DNA of 64,000 nucleotides, taken from contig NZ_SSBI01000004.1 in assembly GCF_004795015.1 (NCBI RefSeq), forward strand, positions 152,956 to 216,955, read 5' to 3'. The stretch comes from Streptomyces sp. A1277 (GTDB lineage: Bacteria > Actinomycetota > Actinomycetes > Streptomycetales > Streptomycetaceae). Below are positions 15,432 to 24,359 of the stretch, piece after piece. The translations under genes were made by a program, and so were the position numbers. Each line of letters opens with the position of its first letter. Within the stretch, counting starts at the first letter, position 1. Below the pieces are notes generated by a model. That model was not told the DNA's origin. It searched no databases and worked only from the letters and a program-made list of their open reading frames with translations.

Positions 15432-16513
15432 CAGTGCTCCTCGGGTGCCGGCTGCGCGGCGGTGTCGGTGGTGCCGGGCTCGGGAAACGGGAAGAGGTGG
15501 ACCAGCCGGGCGTAGGTCTGCAGCTCCTCGGCCATGGTCAGCCCGAGCCGGTTGTGCAGCATGTGGACGTGGGAGAAGAAGACCTCCCCGGGGTGTTCGG
15601 CGGTGCCTTCCGTACGGACCTGGCCGGCCAGGTCGCAGAGCAGGGTGTGCCAGGACCCGAACGGGCCGTGCTGGGCCGGGTCCACGGCGGGCGGTGCGGC
15701 GGCCGGGCGCTTCCCGGGGCCCGCGCCGGACCCGCACAGCCGGTCCAACTGCTCGGTGGAGAGCCGGAACCCGGCCCCCACCATCTGCCGCAGGGCGTCC
15801 AGTCCGCGCGCGTAGAACATGGCCTGGTCGGCCGGGCCGCCCAGCGCCGTACCGGCGGACATGGCCGCCCGCAGCGCCATCGCCGAACGCGACCGCGAGT
15901 CGGGCAGCCGGGGCAGGAAGGCGCGTACCAGTTCGCTGGAGAGCTGGAACAGCCGCTCGGTCGCGGGCATCAGGGCGGGCCCGCCGTACCGCTTTGTCTC
16001 CGGTGCATAGGTGTCCTGGTACACGCCCGGGGCCCGGGGACTGGCCAGGCGGACGCCGCGGTGCGGTTCCTCCAGCGCGGACAGCCGCCGGGCGTGCCCC
16101 AGATACGTGTCCCGGTCGACGGGGTCCTCGCCCTCCCGGAGCCGGGCCGCGCGGCCGAGCCGGTCCTGGAGCAGGCGTTCGGCGCGCGCCGTCTCGGAGG
16201 CGGTCAGCCCTCCGAGCCGCAGCCGCAGATGCGGCCCGTCCTGCCAGTAGCGGATGAAGAACCAGGGGCGGTCGGGGAACAGGTCCACCGCGGGGCCGAT
16301 CACCTCGGTGACCACCCTGTCGTGCGCGGACCGCGCCATGGAGCCGAGATGGAGGTGCCAGGAACGCCACTGGACCGCGGGGCCCAGTTTCCGGGAGGCC
16401 GTCGCCTCTGGGGTCAGCCAGTGCGCTGTCCGGGACGCCGTGCTCCCGGTGGAGGGGGATTGCACCGTTGTTGTCTCCATTCTCTCGTGACTGCCGGAGG
16501 TCTCTCTCGTCAC
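15431..16513 (-). CDS. Thiopep_ocin / LanB C-terminal-type protein, probable glutamate elimination domain
   Basis: 360 residues from GTG 16513, in GTGA overlap with the dehydrogenase stop. Residues about 50-290 match the lantibiotic dehydratase C-terminal (SpaB_C, TIGR03891) domain: WRSWHLHLGS near 49, PWFFIRYWQDGPHLRLRL near 83, and VYQDTYAPETKRYGG near 165, followed by ATERLFQLSSELV. In split thiopeptide dehydratases this piece removes the glutamyl group to leave dehydroalanine. It fits the elimination domain better than its paralogue at 24356, which would leave that one as candidate pyridine synthase. The assignment between the two is inferred from motif conservation only. Confidence 0.82.
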   Translation of the reverse strand: MTRETSGSHERMETTTVQSPSTGSTASRTAHWLTPEATASRKLGPAVQWRSWHLHLGSMARSAHDRVVTEVIGPAVDLFPDRPWFFIRYWQDGPHLRLRLGGLTASETARAERLLQDRLGRAARLREGEDPVDRDTYLGHARRLSALEEPHRGVRLASPRAPGVYQDTYAPETKRYGGPALMPATERLFQLSSELVRAFLPRLPDSRSRSAMALRAAMSAGTALGGPADQAMFYARGLDALRQMVGAGFRLSTEQLDRLCGSGAGPGKRPAAAPPAVDPAQHGPFGSWHTLLCDLAGQVRTEGTAEHPGEVFFSHVHMLHNRLGLTMAEELQTYARLVHLFPFPEPGTTDTAAQPAPEEH

Positions 16514-18045
16514 TGCCGGAGATCGAGGAGCGGGCCGCTGAACCGCGACGTCCCGCTGATCACTGCGAGTACGACCATCTCGTCGGCCGGCAGCCCGAGG
16601 AGGCGGCGCGCGGGCGCCTCACGGAACGCCCGCACCGGGCGGGCGTAGAGGCCCGCCGACGCGGCTGCCAGCGTCAGCCCGTGCACGGCCCAGCCGCAGG
16701 CGTACTGCGCCGCCGTCCAGGCACTGGTGCCGAGGTCCCCGGCCAGTTCCCGGGGCCGGAACGACAGGAACCACAGCACCGACGCGTGCCGTACGTCGCA
16801 ACCGTTGCCCGGCGCCAGCGGGTAGCCGTAGATCTCCTCCAGCCGGGCCGGCACCCCGGGGCCGGTGGCGCGCGGCGTGTACGCCGCCGAGGTCACCTCG
16901 TACACCCCGTCGGCGTGGCCGGCCACCGACTGGGTGACGGCGGTGACGCGCAGCGCCCCGGCCGCCGCCCGCAGCCCGGCGCCCGGCGGAGGCGTCAGCA
17001 GCCAGTCGCGCGCGGTGTCCAGCACCGCGCCCGGTACGGTGCGCGGCCGGGCGTTGTTCCCGAACAGGCCGCGCGGCATCCGGCCCGAGGTGCGGCGCCA
17101 CAGCACCTCCGCCCAGGACAGCCCGGTGTCCGGCGTGCCGGGCGGGACGGCCGTGTCCACCGGGGCCGCGGCGGCGGGGAACCGCTGGGCGCGGTTCATC
17201 TCCACCACATCGGCCATGACCGCGTCCGGCACCGCCTCGGCCGGGACCGGGCCGTGGTCCGGTCCGGCCGGGGCGTCCCCGGCCAGCTCGACCACCACGG
17301 GCAGGGTCCACTCCCAGCTGGGCGTCAGGCCGAACTCCGCCAGCCGTTCCCGGGCGCCGGGCCCCGGAAACCGCACCCGCGCCGAAATCCCCAGCAGTTG
17401 GAGGGCGACGCACACCGCGCGCAGCGCGATGCCGAGCTCCAGCTGCACCAGGGAGCCCCGGTACCAGCGGTAGGTGGCGGGCAGCCGGGTGAACCGCCCG
17501 GTGAGCAGCACCTCCCGCGCCGCCGACGGGGCCGAGGAGGCGCCGGACAGCCCGGCCAGCGCCCGCCGGTAGGGGTCGAACACCCGCCGCCTGCCCCGGT
17601 CGTTGACGAGGACCTGCACCGGGAACTTGGCGCGCACCGAGGCGTAACCCCGGTGGTCGTTGAACGGGTTCTCCGGCTCGCGGCGCTGCACCCCGAACGC
17701 CGCGACCAGCGCGTGCGCCAGCGCCCGGTCCTCCGGTACGCCGGTGACCCGGCCCGCCGGGAACGGGGCGTCCTCCAGGAGGTCGACCGTGCCCGGGGGC
17801 AGCGCGGTGAGGTCGTCGAGCCGGGCGGTGCCGGGCAGCCGGGGGGCCACCGGCAGCGCGTAGACCGGCACACCGGGCGGCGGCTCCGCGTCCGGGGGCA
17901 TCGGCGGCACGGCGGGCCGGTCGGCCCCGGCGGCGTACAGGTACCACATCCGGTCGCGGGCCATGGTGTCCGCGTCCTCGGGCACCGGGCCCGCCCCCGG
18001 CGGTACGAGGGCTTCCGGTACGTTCACAGCTGCCTCCGCGGTCAC
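16510..18045 (-). CDS. SagB-type flavin-dependent azoline dehydrogenase (TbtE-like)
   Basis: 511 residues; GTG 18045 overlaps the YcaO stop (GTGA). The architecture is a pair of nitroreductase-like halves as in thiopeptide dehydrogenases: NPFNDHRGYASVRAKFP near residue 118, the middle LVQLELGIALRAVCVALQLLG near 192, and the C-terminal half with NGCDVRHASVLWFLSF, WTAAQYACGWAVHGLTLAAASAGL near 445. SagB/TbtE enzymes use FMN to oxidise thiazolines and oxazolines to aromatic azoles. The gene is in order with YcaO and ThiF-like genes, as in known clusters. Length is typical for the thiopeptide branch. Confidence 0.85.
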   Translation of the reverse strand: MTAEAAVNVPEALVPPGAGPVPEDADTMARDRMWYLYAAGADRPAVPPMPPDAEPPPGVPVYALPVAPRLPGTARLDDLTALPPGTVDLLEDAPFPAGRVTGVPEDRALAHALVAAFGVQRREPENPFNDHRGYASVRAKFPVQVLVNDRGRRRVFDPYRRALAGLSGASSAPSAAREVLLTGRFTRLPATYRWYRGSLVQLELGIALRAVCVALQLLGISARVRFPGPGARERLAEFGLTPSWEWTLPVVVELAGDAPAGPDHGPVPAEAVPDAVMADVVEMNRAQRFPAAAAPVDTAVPPGTPDTGLSWAEVLWRRTSGRMPRGLFGNNARPRTVPGAVLDTARDWLLTPPPGAGLRAAAGALRVTAVTQSVAGHADGVYEVTSAAYTPRATGPGVPARLEEIYGYPLAPGNGCDVRHASVLWFLSFRPRELAGDLGTSAWTAAQYACGWAVHGLTLAAASAGLYARPVRAFREAPARRLLGLPADEMVVLAVISGTSRFSGPLLDLRQ

Positions 18046-20000
18046 GGGAACGGGTGGGGGTCGTAGGGCGCCGTGCGGTTCCCGGCCGGGGCGCCGGCGA
18101 GCGCCGCCGCCAGCCGGGGGAGTCCCGCCAGCCGCTGCTGGGGCTGGCCGAAGCACATCGGCGTGATGCCGGGCACGACCGCCTTGGCCACCGCGAGCCC
18201 CAGGTCCCGGTGCTCGCGGGTGGACTGGTCCACCGTCAGGACACGTGCGAGACCGGCGTCCGCGAAGAGCCCCGCGGTGAAGTCCAGCGCCCGGCGCACA
18301 TCGCCGCGCGCCGCGTCCCGCAGCCGGTGCGGCCAGGCGGGGAAGGCGTCCCGCAGGGCGACCGCGGGCCCGCCCAGCACCGAGGTGACGCGGGGCAGCG
18401 CCTCGGGCAGCGTGTACAGCTTCAGATGGTCGTGCAGCTGGTCCACCAGCCACGGGTCGGCGAACATCGGCTCGATGTCCTCGCGGGTCCAGGTCACCGG
18501 GTCGGTGACCAGCTGGGCCAGCTCCCACAGGGCGGTACGCGCCACGGTCACCGGGTCGGAGCCGGAACCGGCGGCCGAGAAGCTGGCCGGGAAGGGCCGT
18601 TCCCGGTTCACCGCGAGCGACCAGATGACCGGGAGGTCGATGTCGTCGGTCGCCACCAGCAGATGGACGTCGAAACCGTGTGCGCCGATCAGCTCCAGCA
18701 GCCGCCGCGACGCCGGATCGGTGACGGAGGAGAGCTCGATCGACGGCAGCGGGGCCGCCCGGTGCCAGGCGTTGAGGAAGGCGTCCCGTTCCGCCAGTTC
18801 GAACAGCGAGTGCAGCACCGCCTCCTCCGGCGTCGAGCCCAGGGCGCAGCCGCTGGAGGAGTCGTGGAAGTGGAAGGTCCGTGTCCGCGAGTCGCTGCGG
18901 CGCACCGTGTCGTACGCCCGCCGGAAGCGGTGGTCGTACTGGTAGAAGCCGATCTCCGCCGGGACGAGCAGCGACGGCCCGCCGTGCAGGTCCCTGGCCC
19001 ACACCCAGTCCATCGGGGTGTCCGGGGTGTACGGCGTGACCCGGCTGCCGGGGTGCGCCAGCTGTTCCGGCGTGTACTGGCCGAGGGTGCCGGGGTCCAC
19101 GGCCCGGTCGGCGGTCTCGCGGTAGCTGAGGGGGCCGACGACGGCCGCCTCGTGGGGGAAGCCGCCCAGCCGCTCGTACGCCTCCAGGATGGCGACCGGC
19201 TCGGCGTCGGCGAAGGTCCCCGCCCGGGCGAAGCCCATGGCCAGGGAGTCCGGCAGGGAGGCCACGCTCATGGCGTACGGGGGCAGCGCCTCCCGCACGA
19301 CCCGGTCGACCGGCCCGAACCGGGGGTCCACCGTCCGCGCGCGGAGCCGTCCGGGGGCGAGCAGCCCGGCACCGTCCGCGCCGCGCGTCGGCCCGTCCGG
19401 GGCGGCGGGTATCCGGCGGACCGGCAGCGGGGCGGGCGGGGCCGGGTCGAGCCGGTCCGGGTCGGGGGCGCAGACCCGGCAGCGGGCGCTGCGCCGTACC
19501 AGATGGCGGCGGGACGAAGGCCCGCCGAGCGCGTACAACTCACCCGCCTCCAGGGGGTGTTCCCCCAGGTTCAGGAGGACGGGGGCCAGCATCTCCAGGA
19601 GGAACGGGCGGCGCATCGCGGGGCGGGAGACCGGCCGCAGGGGATCGGCCGCCAGCGGATGGCCGGCGACCACCCGGGAGCGCAGCTCCGCGCAGCCCGC
19701 GCAGCCGCCTTCCGCCCCGGGGACCCAGTAGGGGCCGATCAGGACTTCGCCGCCGAACAGCCGGACCGACAGATGCGGCAGGCCCGAGGCGGACGCGGCG
19801 TCCACCCGCTCCTGCTCCCAGCCCGCGTTCCAGCCGCGGTTCAGGGAGAGCGAGCCGGGCCGGGCGGCGGCCAGCGGGAGCAGCGCCCGGGCCCACGGCC
19901 CGGCGGCGGGGCCGGCGAGGTCAGGACCGGTCAGCACCTCCGCGTCCGGGCCGGCGGCGGGCTGCGCCGGGGCGGGGGCCGTCATGATCTCACCGGGCAT
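18042..20000 (-). CDS. YcaO-domain azoline cyclodehydratase (TbtG-like)
   Basis: 652 residues. I keep ATG 20000 since GAGGAG lies 7 bases upstream; ATG 19985 is an alternative. The N-terminal third has a Cys pair cluster, GGCAGCAELR near residue 100 and CRVCAPD near 175, likely zinc-binding. The YcaO core runs from about 235: SSSGCALGSTPEEAVLHSLF with ELAERDAF near 400 forms the ATP site, and FSAAGSGSDPVTVARTALWELAQ follows. The protein ends with PYDPHPFP, a PxPxP-type C-terminus typical of azoline-forming YcaO enzymes. It turns Cys (and possibly Ser/Thr) of the precursor tail into azolines using ATP, with the ThiF-like partner delivering the leader. Confidence 0.92.
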   Translation of the reverse strand: MPGEIMTAPAPAQPAAGPDAEVLTGPDLAGPAAGPWARALLPLAAARPGSLSLNRGWNAGWEQERVDAASASGLPHLSVRLFGGEVLIGPYWVPGAEGGCAGCAELRSRVVAGHPLAADPLRPVSRPAMRRPFLLEMLAPVLLNLGEHPLEAGELYALGGPSSRRHLVRRSARCRVCAPDPDRLDPAPPAPLPVRRIPAAPDGPTRGADGAGLLAPGRLRARTVDPRFGPVDRVVREALPPYAMSVASLPDSLAMGFARAGTFADAEPVAILEAYERLGGFPHEAAVVGPLSYRETADRAVDPGTLGQYTPEQLAHPGSRVTPYTPDTPMDWVWARDLHGGPSLLVPAEIGFYQYDHRFRRAYDTVRRSDSRTRTFHFHDSSSGCALGSTPEEAVLHSLFELAERDAFLNAWHRAAPLPSIELSSVTDPASRRLLELIGAHGFDVHLLVATDDIDLPVIWSLAVNRERPFPASFSAAGSGSDPVTVARTALWELAQLVTDPVTWTREDIEPMFADPWLVDQLHDHLKLYTLPEALPRVTSVLGGPAVALRDAFPAWPHRLRDAARGDVRRALDFTAGLFADAGLARVLTVDQSTREHRDLGLAVAKAVVPGITPMCFGQPQQRLAGLPRLAAALAGAPAGNRTAPYDPHPFP

Positions 20001-21786
20001 GGGCGGGCTCCTCGGCGTGCGCCGGGGCTTCGGAGGAAGCCAGGTGGGCGGGGCCCGGGGCAGGGTTCAGCGAGACCGCCCCGAAGAAGACCGGCAGGGT
20101 GCCGAGCACCGGGTCGGAACGCAGCGGTGTCCCCGCCGGCTCCCCGGGCAGCACGCCCGCACCGGCGCAGGCGGCGATCTCCGCGCGCAGCCGCGCCAGC
20201 GCGTCCGGGCCCGCCGTCCGCAGGGCCCCGGTGTGCACGTCCGCGACGCCGGCGCCGGGCCGCAGCCGGTCCGCGATGCGGCGGGCGAGCACCGTGGCGA
20301 GGCACCCGTGCGCGGCCTCCTGCACGGTCGGGCCCCAGCCGTGTCCGTACAGTTCGCCGGTCTCGGCGTGCACCGCCCGGGCCAGCACCCAGCCGGCCCC
20401 CGGCACCTCCAGCAGCCGCACCGTCACCGGGAGACCGTGCTCCTCGGCCAGGGCGCGTCGCACCACCTGAGTGCCCGGCAACAGGCGCTCGGGGACCGGC
20501 CGTTCGCTCGGCACGGCGTGCTCCGTCAGCAGCCGCAGCGCGCCGTCCAGCAGCCACTGGTCCTCAGTGGTCCCCGCGGCGCCCACCGCCGACGCGCCGT
20601 CCGGACCGGCCAGCCGGCGCAGCGCGTCCAGGGCGACCGCGACGGTGGCTGCCTGCTGGTCCCCGGCCCAGCCGATGACGCCGGCCCCCGCCCGGCCGGG
20701 CAGCCTCGCCTCGCGCAGTGCCAGCGGGAGTTGCGGCAGGTCGCCGCCCTCGGCCAGCTCGAACAGCCCGGTCCAGGGCGCGGACAGCGGGGCGACGACA
20801 CGCTGTAGCGCCGGGTCGGCCGCCGGAGCACTTCCGGCTTCCGCCGAAGCCGGGGCGGGCTCCGTCGCGGCGGCGCCCGCCCCGGTACGCAGCACGTCCG
20901 CGGACAGATCCTCCCCGTGCACGACATGCGCGCCGCCCGCGGTACCGACACCGGTCAGCGCCTCGAACACCAGCTGTCCGGCCAGGGCCCCCGCCAGCGC
21001 GTCGGCGCCGGGCATCGGCGCGGGCCCGGTCCCCCGGGCCGCGGCCCAGTCATCGGCACGGGCCGCCAGCGCGTCGGCGGTGTCCGCGCCGGACCCGCCG
21101 GTCACCACCGGGCCGACGAGGGCGGTGGCGCCGAGCCGTACCGGCACCAGCGGCACGCCCGCGGGGAGCCCGAGGAGCCGAGCGGCGGCCTCCGCGACGC
21201 CGGTGCCCTCGGCGCACCAGATCACCGCGTCCACGCCGGTCACCGCTCCGGGGCCGGTCACGCCGTCCGTGAGCAGCGTGGCGCCCAGCCGCCGGGCGGT
21301 GGCCACCGCGTCCTGCGGGTCGGTGGGAGCGAGCACCAGTCGGCCCGCTCCGGCCCGGGCCAGCCCGCGCGCCGCGGGCAGCACGGCCGCGCAGGGGCCG
21401 TACAGCAGGACCCGGGCGGCCCGCAGCGCGCCGAAGGCGGCGTACGGGTCGTCGCTGAACGCCTCCAGATGGGCGAGCGCTTCACCGAAACGCTCCCGGG
21501 TCTCCGCGTCCGGTGCGGCGGCGGTGAACCGCTCGGGGTCCAGCAGCAGGTCGCGGGCCCGTAGTTCGTCGGTGAGCCTGCGCACGGCCGGGCGGGCCCG
21601 CTCCGAGCCGAGGGCCGCCACCATCTCGTCCTCCGTGGTGCCCGTCTCGAGCAGCGGGACGCAGACGTCCGCGACGGTCAGCAGCACCTGGGGCCCCAGA
21701 ATGACGAACTGGGTGTGCGGTCCGCTGAAGTAGACGCCTCCCGAGACCGGTGCATAGTGCAGATACGGCCGTGACCTCATCGTCAT
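19990..21786 (-). CDS. RiPP recognition / Ocin-ThiF-like leader-binding protein (TbtF-like)
   Basis: 598 residues starting at ATG 21786 in ATGA overlap with the LanB stop; ATG 21780 is two codons inside. Residues about 5-75 look like a RiPP recognition element (winged helix): HYAPVSGGVYFSG, FVILGPQVLLTVADVCVPLL and TEDEMVAALG. Residues 110-330 are a degenerate E1/ThiF-like Rossmann region (ARVLLYGPCAAVLPAARGLARAG), and the C-terminal third is a helical domain. In thiopeptide systems this partner binds the leader peptide and presents the core to the YcaO protein. No adenylation Cys or zinc motif is apparent, as is usual for these non-catalytic partners. Confidence 0.8.
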   Translation of the reverse strand: MTMRSRPYLHYAPVSGGVYFSGPHTQFVILGPQVLLTVADVCVPLLETGTTEDEMVAALGSERARPAVRRLTDELRARDLLLDPERFTAAAPDAETRERFGEALAHLEAFSDDPYAAFGALRAARVLLYGPCAAVLPAARGLARAGAGRLVLAPTDPQDAVATARRLGATLLTDGVTGPGAVTGVDAVIWCAEGTGVAEAAARLLGLPAGVPLVPVRLGATALVGPVVTGGSGADTADALAARADDWAAARGTGPAPMPGADALAGALAGQLVFEALTGVGTAGGAHVVHGEDLSADVLRTGAGAAATEPAPASAEAGSAPAADPALQRVVAPLSAPWTGLFELAEGGDLPQLPLALREARLPGRAGAGVIGWAGDQQAATVAVALDALRRLAGPDGASAVGAAGTTEDQWLLDGALRLLTEHAVPSERPVPERLLPGTQVVRRALAEEHGLPVTVRLLEVPGAGWVLARAVHAETGELYGHGWGPTVQEAAHGCLATVLARRIADRLRPGAGVADVHTGALRTAGPDALARLRAEIAACAGAGVLPGEPAGTPLRSDPVLGTLPVFFGAVSLNPAPGPAHLASSEAPAHAEEPAHAR

Positions 21787-24359
21787 GCGGTCTTTCCTCC
21801 GTAGGTGAAGGGGGCGCCGGCGGTCCGGGCGATCTCGACCACCCATTCCGCCGCGTGCCGGGAGTCCGCCACGGCGGGCAGGGCCTCTTCCAGGTAGCCG
21901 GGGCTCCGGCGGTCCATGAGCCGGGGCAGTACGCGTACGCTCACGGCGCTCTCCAGGTCGGTGTACTGGGGCTTCTGCCGCTGCCGGTGCTCCTCGGCGC
22001 CGAAGCCGAGCGCGGCGGCGGCCCGGAGCGCTTCGGTTCCGTAGGTGGCCTCCAGCGGTGTCTTGAGGACCACTTCGGCGGGTGCGCCGTGCCGGGTGCG
22101 CCAGCGGGTGAGCGCCCGCAGCCGGTCGGTCTCCTCCCGGCCGGCCGTGACCGCCTCGGCGAGTTCGGCCCCGCCGTACCAGCGGCGCCGGGCCAGCACC
22201 GCGCGTCCCACCAGGATCCGCGGGCAGGCCCGGGTGGCGGTGCCCGGACCGCCCGCCGAGGCGTGCCAGTCGCCGACGAAGTCCTCCATCAGCCGGCCGC
22301 CGCTGACCAGCCACGCCGCGATGCGCACCGGGGCGGGCAGGAACTCGGGGTGCCCGCTGCCGAGGGTCAGCACCCGCAGGTCGCGTCCCTCGGCATCGCG
22401 GACGCACAGCGCGTCGGTGGCCGGGTCGTGGGCGAGGCGCAGCGCGGACCAGCCCTGGGCGTCGATGCCGTCCGGCAGGACCCGGGCGTGGGCGTTGACG
22501 TTCAGCCGGTGCAGCCCGAGGTCCTCGGCGACGCGCCGGCCGTCCGCCCCGTACTGCCGTCGCAGCCGCTCCGCCAGATACGGCAGGGCCCGGCCGCCCA
22601 GCTCCCGGTCGGCACCGAGGAACCGGCCGTAGAGCATGCCGTGCCCGGCGTAGGCGTCGTTGAAGACGAGCCGGTCCCGCCAGGGTTGTACGAGGACCCC
22701 GTAGGCCAGCGGGTCCCGGCGGAAGCGGTCCGGCAGTTCGGCGACCAGACCGCGGGCCTCCCGCGCGGACAGCACCGCCTCCCGGGCGTCGGGGCCGGCG
22801 GCCGTGAGCGTGCTCCGCATCCGGGCCAGGACCTCCTGCCGCAGCCGGTGCAGCCGGCCGAGGGAGCCGTCGGGCGGCCCGCCGTCCTGCGGGATGTCGC
22901 CGTCCAGCGAACCTCCCCGCCGGTACACCTCGGCGGCGATCCGTTCGGCGTGCTCGGCGAGCGGCACCTCGGCTCCCGCCCCGTACCACTCCACGAAGAT
23001 CGCGGAGAGCACCGCGCGGATGTCGTGCAGCCGGTCGAAGACCGACAGGAGTTCCACCACCGCCGCCATGTCGTCCAGGGCCCCGCCCCAGGGGCCGGTG
23101 TCCACCGTCAGGGGCGGCAGTACGTAGTCCTCCTCCACCAGGACCTGCGCGGGGCGGGCGGCGCGGTGGCTGAGGCCGGCGAGCGTGCCGCGCAGCCGGG
23201 TGAGCACGGCGGCCCGCTGCTCGGCCGGGGCCGCCGCGACCTCCGGGAGCAGCCGGTCCACCTCGCCCAGCAGCGGGGCGCTGGGCAGGCCGGGGCGGTC
23301 GAGCATCGTGCGGAGGGGCAGGGCGCCGTCCTCCGGGCCGTCGCTGAGGCAGAGGATGCCCGCGCGCACGGCCCCGCGCACCGCGGTCAGCGCGTCCTCG
23401 GCCGAGCAGCCCAGCTCCCCGGCCACCTCGGCCGCGACGGCGGACACCTGCCTGGCGCCCAGGGCGACGGCGTTGACCAGCGGGCGCACCGGTCCCGCGA
23501 CCGGGGTGGAGAGCCGGCGAATGACGCCCCCGGCGGGCTGAAGGAACATCAGCTTCTCGCGGCCCGGGCCGAACTCCGAGGTCGGCGGCAGCTGCACCCA
23601 GTCCTCGGGACCCGGCGGCCGGTCCGGCGTCGCCTCGTACCGCAGCCCGCCGAGTACGTAGTGCAGCATGATCCGGTCGAGTCCGACGACCGGGACCGCG
23701 CCGGCGGGGGCCTCGTCACCGAGCGCGACGCCCTCCCGGCCGGGAAGGGCCAGCCCCACCGCGGTGAACCGGGAGAGCGGACTCGTGCGGATCATCGCGC
23801 GGGTGACGTACTGGACCAGGCCGCGTTCTGACTTGCGCAGCCGGGCGGACAGCCTCCCGCCGCCCTCCAGGGCGGCCCGGTAGCGGTCGGCGCCGGCGGC
23901 CACCTCCGGGGCGACCAGGGCGAGCGCACGCCTGAGGTCGTCATCGGCGAGGAGCCCCGCCAGCCGCTTCCGTTCCCGTTCCGCGGCCTGCGGGTACTCC
24001 CGGTCCAGCGACTCCCGCAGGGTGTCCCGCACGGCGCGGGCCGCCCGCCACCGCGCCACCGCGGGCACCGGATCGTCCTCGGTGCGCGGCACGCGGTCGT
24101 TGTGGATGTCCCGGCGCAGCGCGATCAGCGGGCCGCGCGCGCCGGGGTCGGCGGCGGCGCCGATCAGCTCGTGCAATTCCGCGGAGCAGACCTCCGCGGC
24201 GGCCTCGACCTCGTTCTCCGCGGCGCACACCTCGTCCAGCAGCGCGGCCAGTACGGAGTCCGCCAGCCGCACCCGGACCAGCGGGTTGACGCGCAGCATC
24301 CACAGCGGTTCACCGGTGTGCCCGGCCTGGGCCTCCTCGCCCGTCGTCCCGGGCCTCAC
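21783..24359 (-). CDS. Split lantibiotic dehydratase, glutamylation subunit (TbtB-like LanB)
   Basis: 858 residues from GTG 24359 in GTGA overlap with the upstream gene. The protein matches the LanB N-terminal (glutamylation) domain over most of its length: LWMLRVNPLVRVRLADSVL at the start, TRAMIRTSPLSRFTAVGLA near residue 190, FNDAYAGHGMLYGRF near 555 and TRACPRILVGRAVLARRRWY near 700. It uses glutamyl-tRNA to activate Ser/Thr side chains of the core for later elimination. The C-terminal elimination domain of full-length LanB is absent and is supplied separately (15431-16513), the standard thiopeptide split. Multiple Ser residues in the precursor tail are the expected substrates. Confidence 0.9.
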   Translation of the reverse strand: MRPGTTGEEAQAGHTGEPLWMLRVNPLVRVRLADSVLAALLDEVCAAENEVEAAAEVCSAELHELIGAAADPGARGPLIALRRDIHNDRVPRTEDDPVPAVARWRAARAVRDTLRESLDREYPQAAERERKRLAGLLADDDLRRALALVAPEVAAGADRYRAALEGGGRLSARLRKSERGLVQYVTRAMIRTSPLSRFTAVGLALPGREGVALGDEAPAGAVPVVGLDRIMLHYVLGGLRYEATPDRPPGPEDWVQLPPTSEFGPGREKLMFLQPAGGVIRRLSTPVAGPVRPLVNAVALGARQVSAVAAEVAGELGCSAEDALTAVRGAVRAGILCLSDGPEDGALPLRTMLDRPGLPSAPLLGEVDRLLPEVAAAPAEQRAAVLTRLRGTLAGLSHRAARPAQVLVEEDYVLPPLTVDTGPWGGALDDMAAVVELLSVFDRLHDIRAVLSAIFVEWYGAGAEVPLAEHAERIAAEVYRRGGSLDGDIPQDGGPPDGSLGRLHRLRQEVLARMRSTLTAAGPDAREAVLSAREARGLVAELPDRFRRDPLAYGVLVQPWRDRLVFNDAYAGHGMLYGRFLGADRELGGRALPYLAERLRRQYGADGRRVAEDLGLHRLNVNAHARVLPDGIDAQGWSALRLAHDPATDALCVRDAEGRDLRVLTLGSGHPEFLPAPVRIAAWLVSGGRLMEDFVGDWHASAGGPGTATRACPRILVGRAVLARRRWYGGAELAEAVTAGREETDRLRALTRWRTRHGAPAEVVLKTPLEATYGTEALRAAAALGFGAEEHRQRQKPQYTDLESAVSVRVLPRLMDRRSPGYLEEALPAVADSRHAAEWVVEIARTAGAPFTYGGKTA

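Noticed and set aside
21750..23831. 693-codon plus-strand frame opposite the LanB gene
   Set aside because: Mirror of a convincing LanB coding sequence; no motif and no ribosome binding site.
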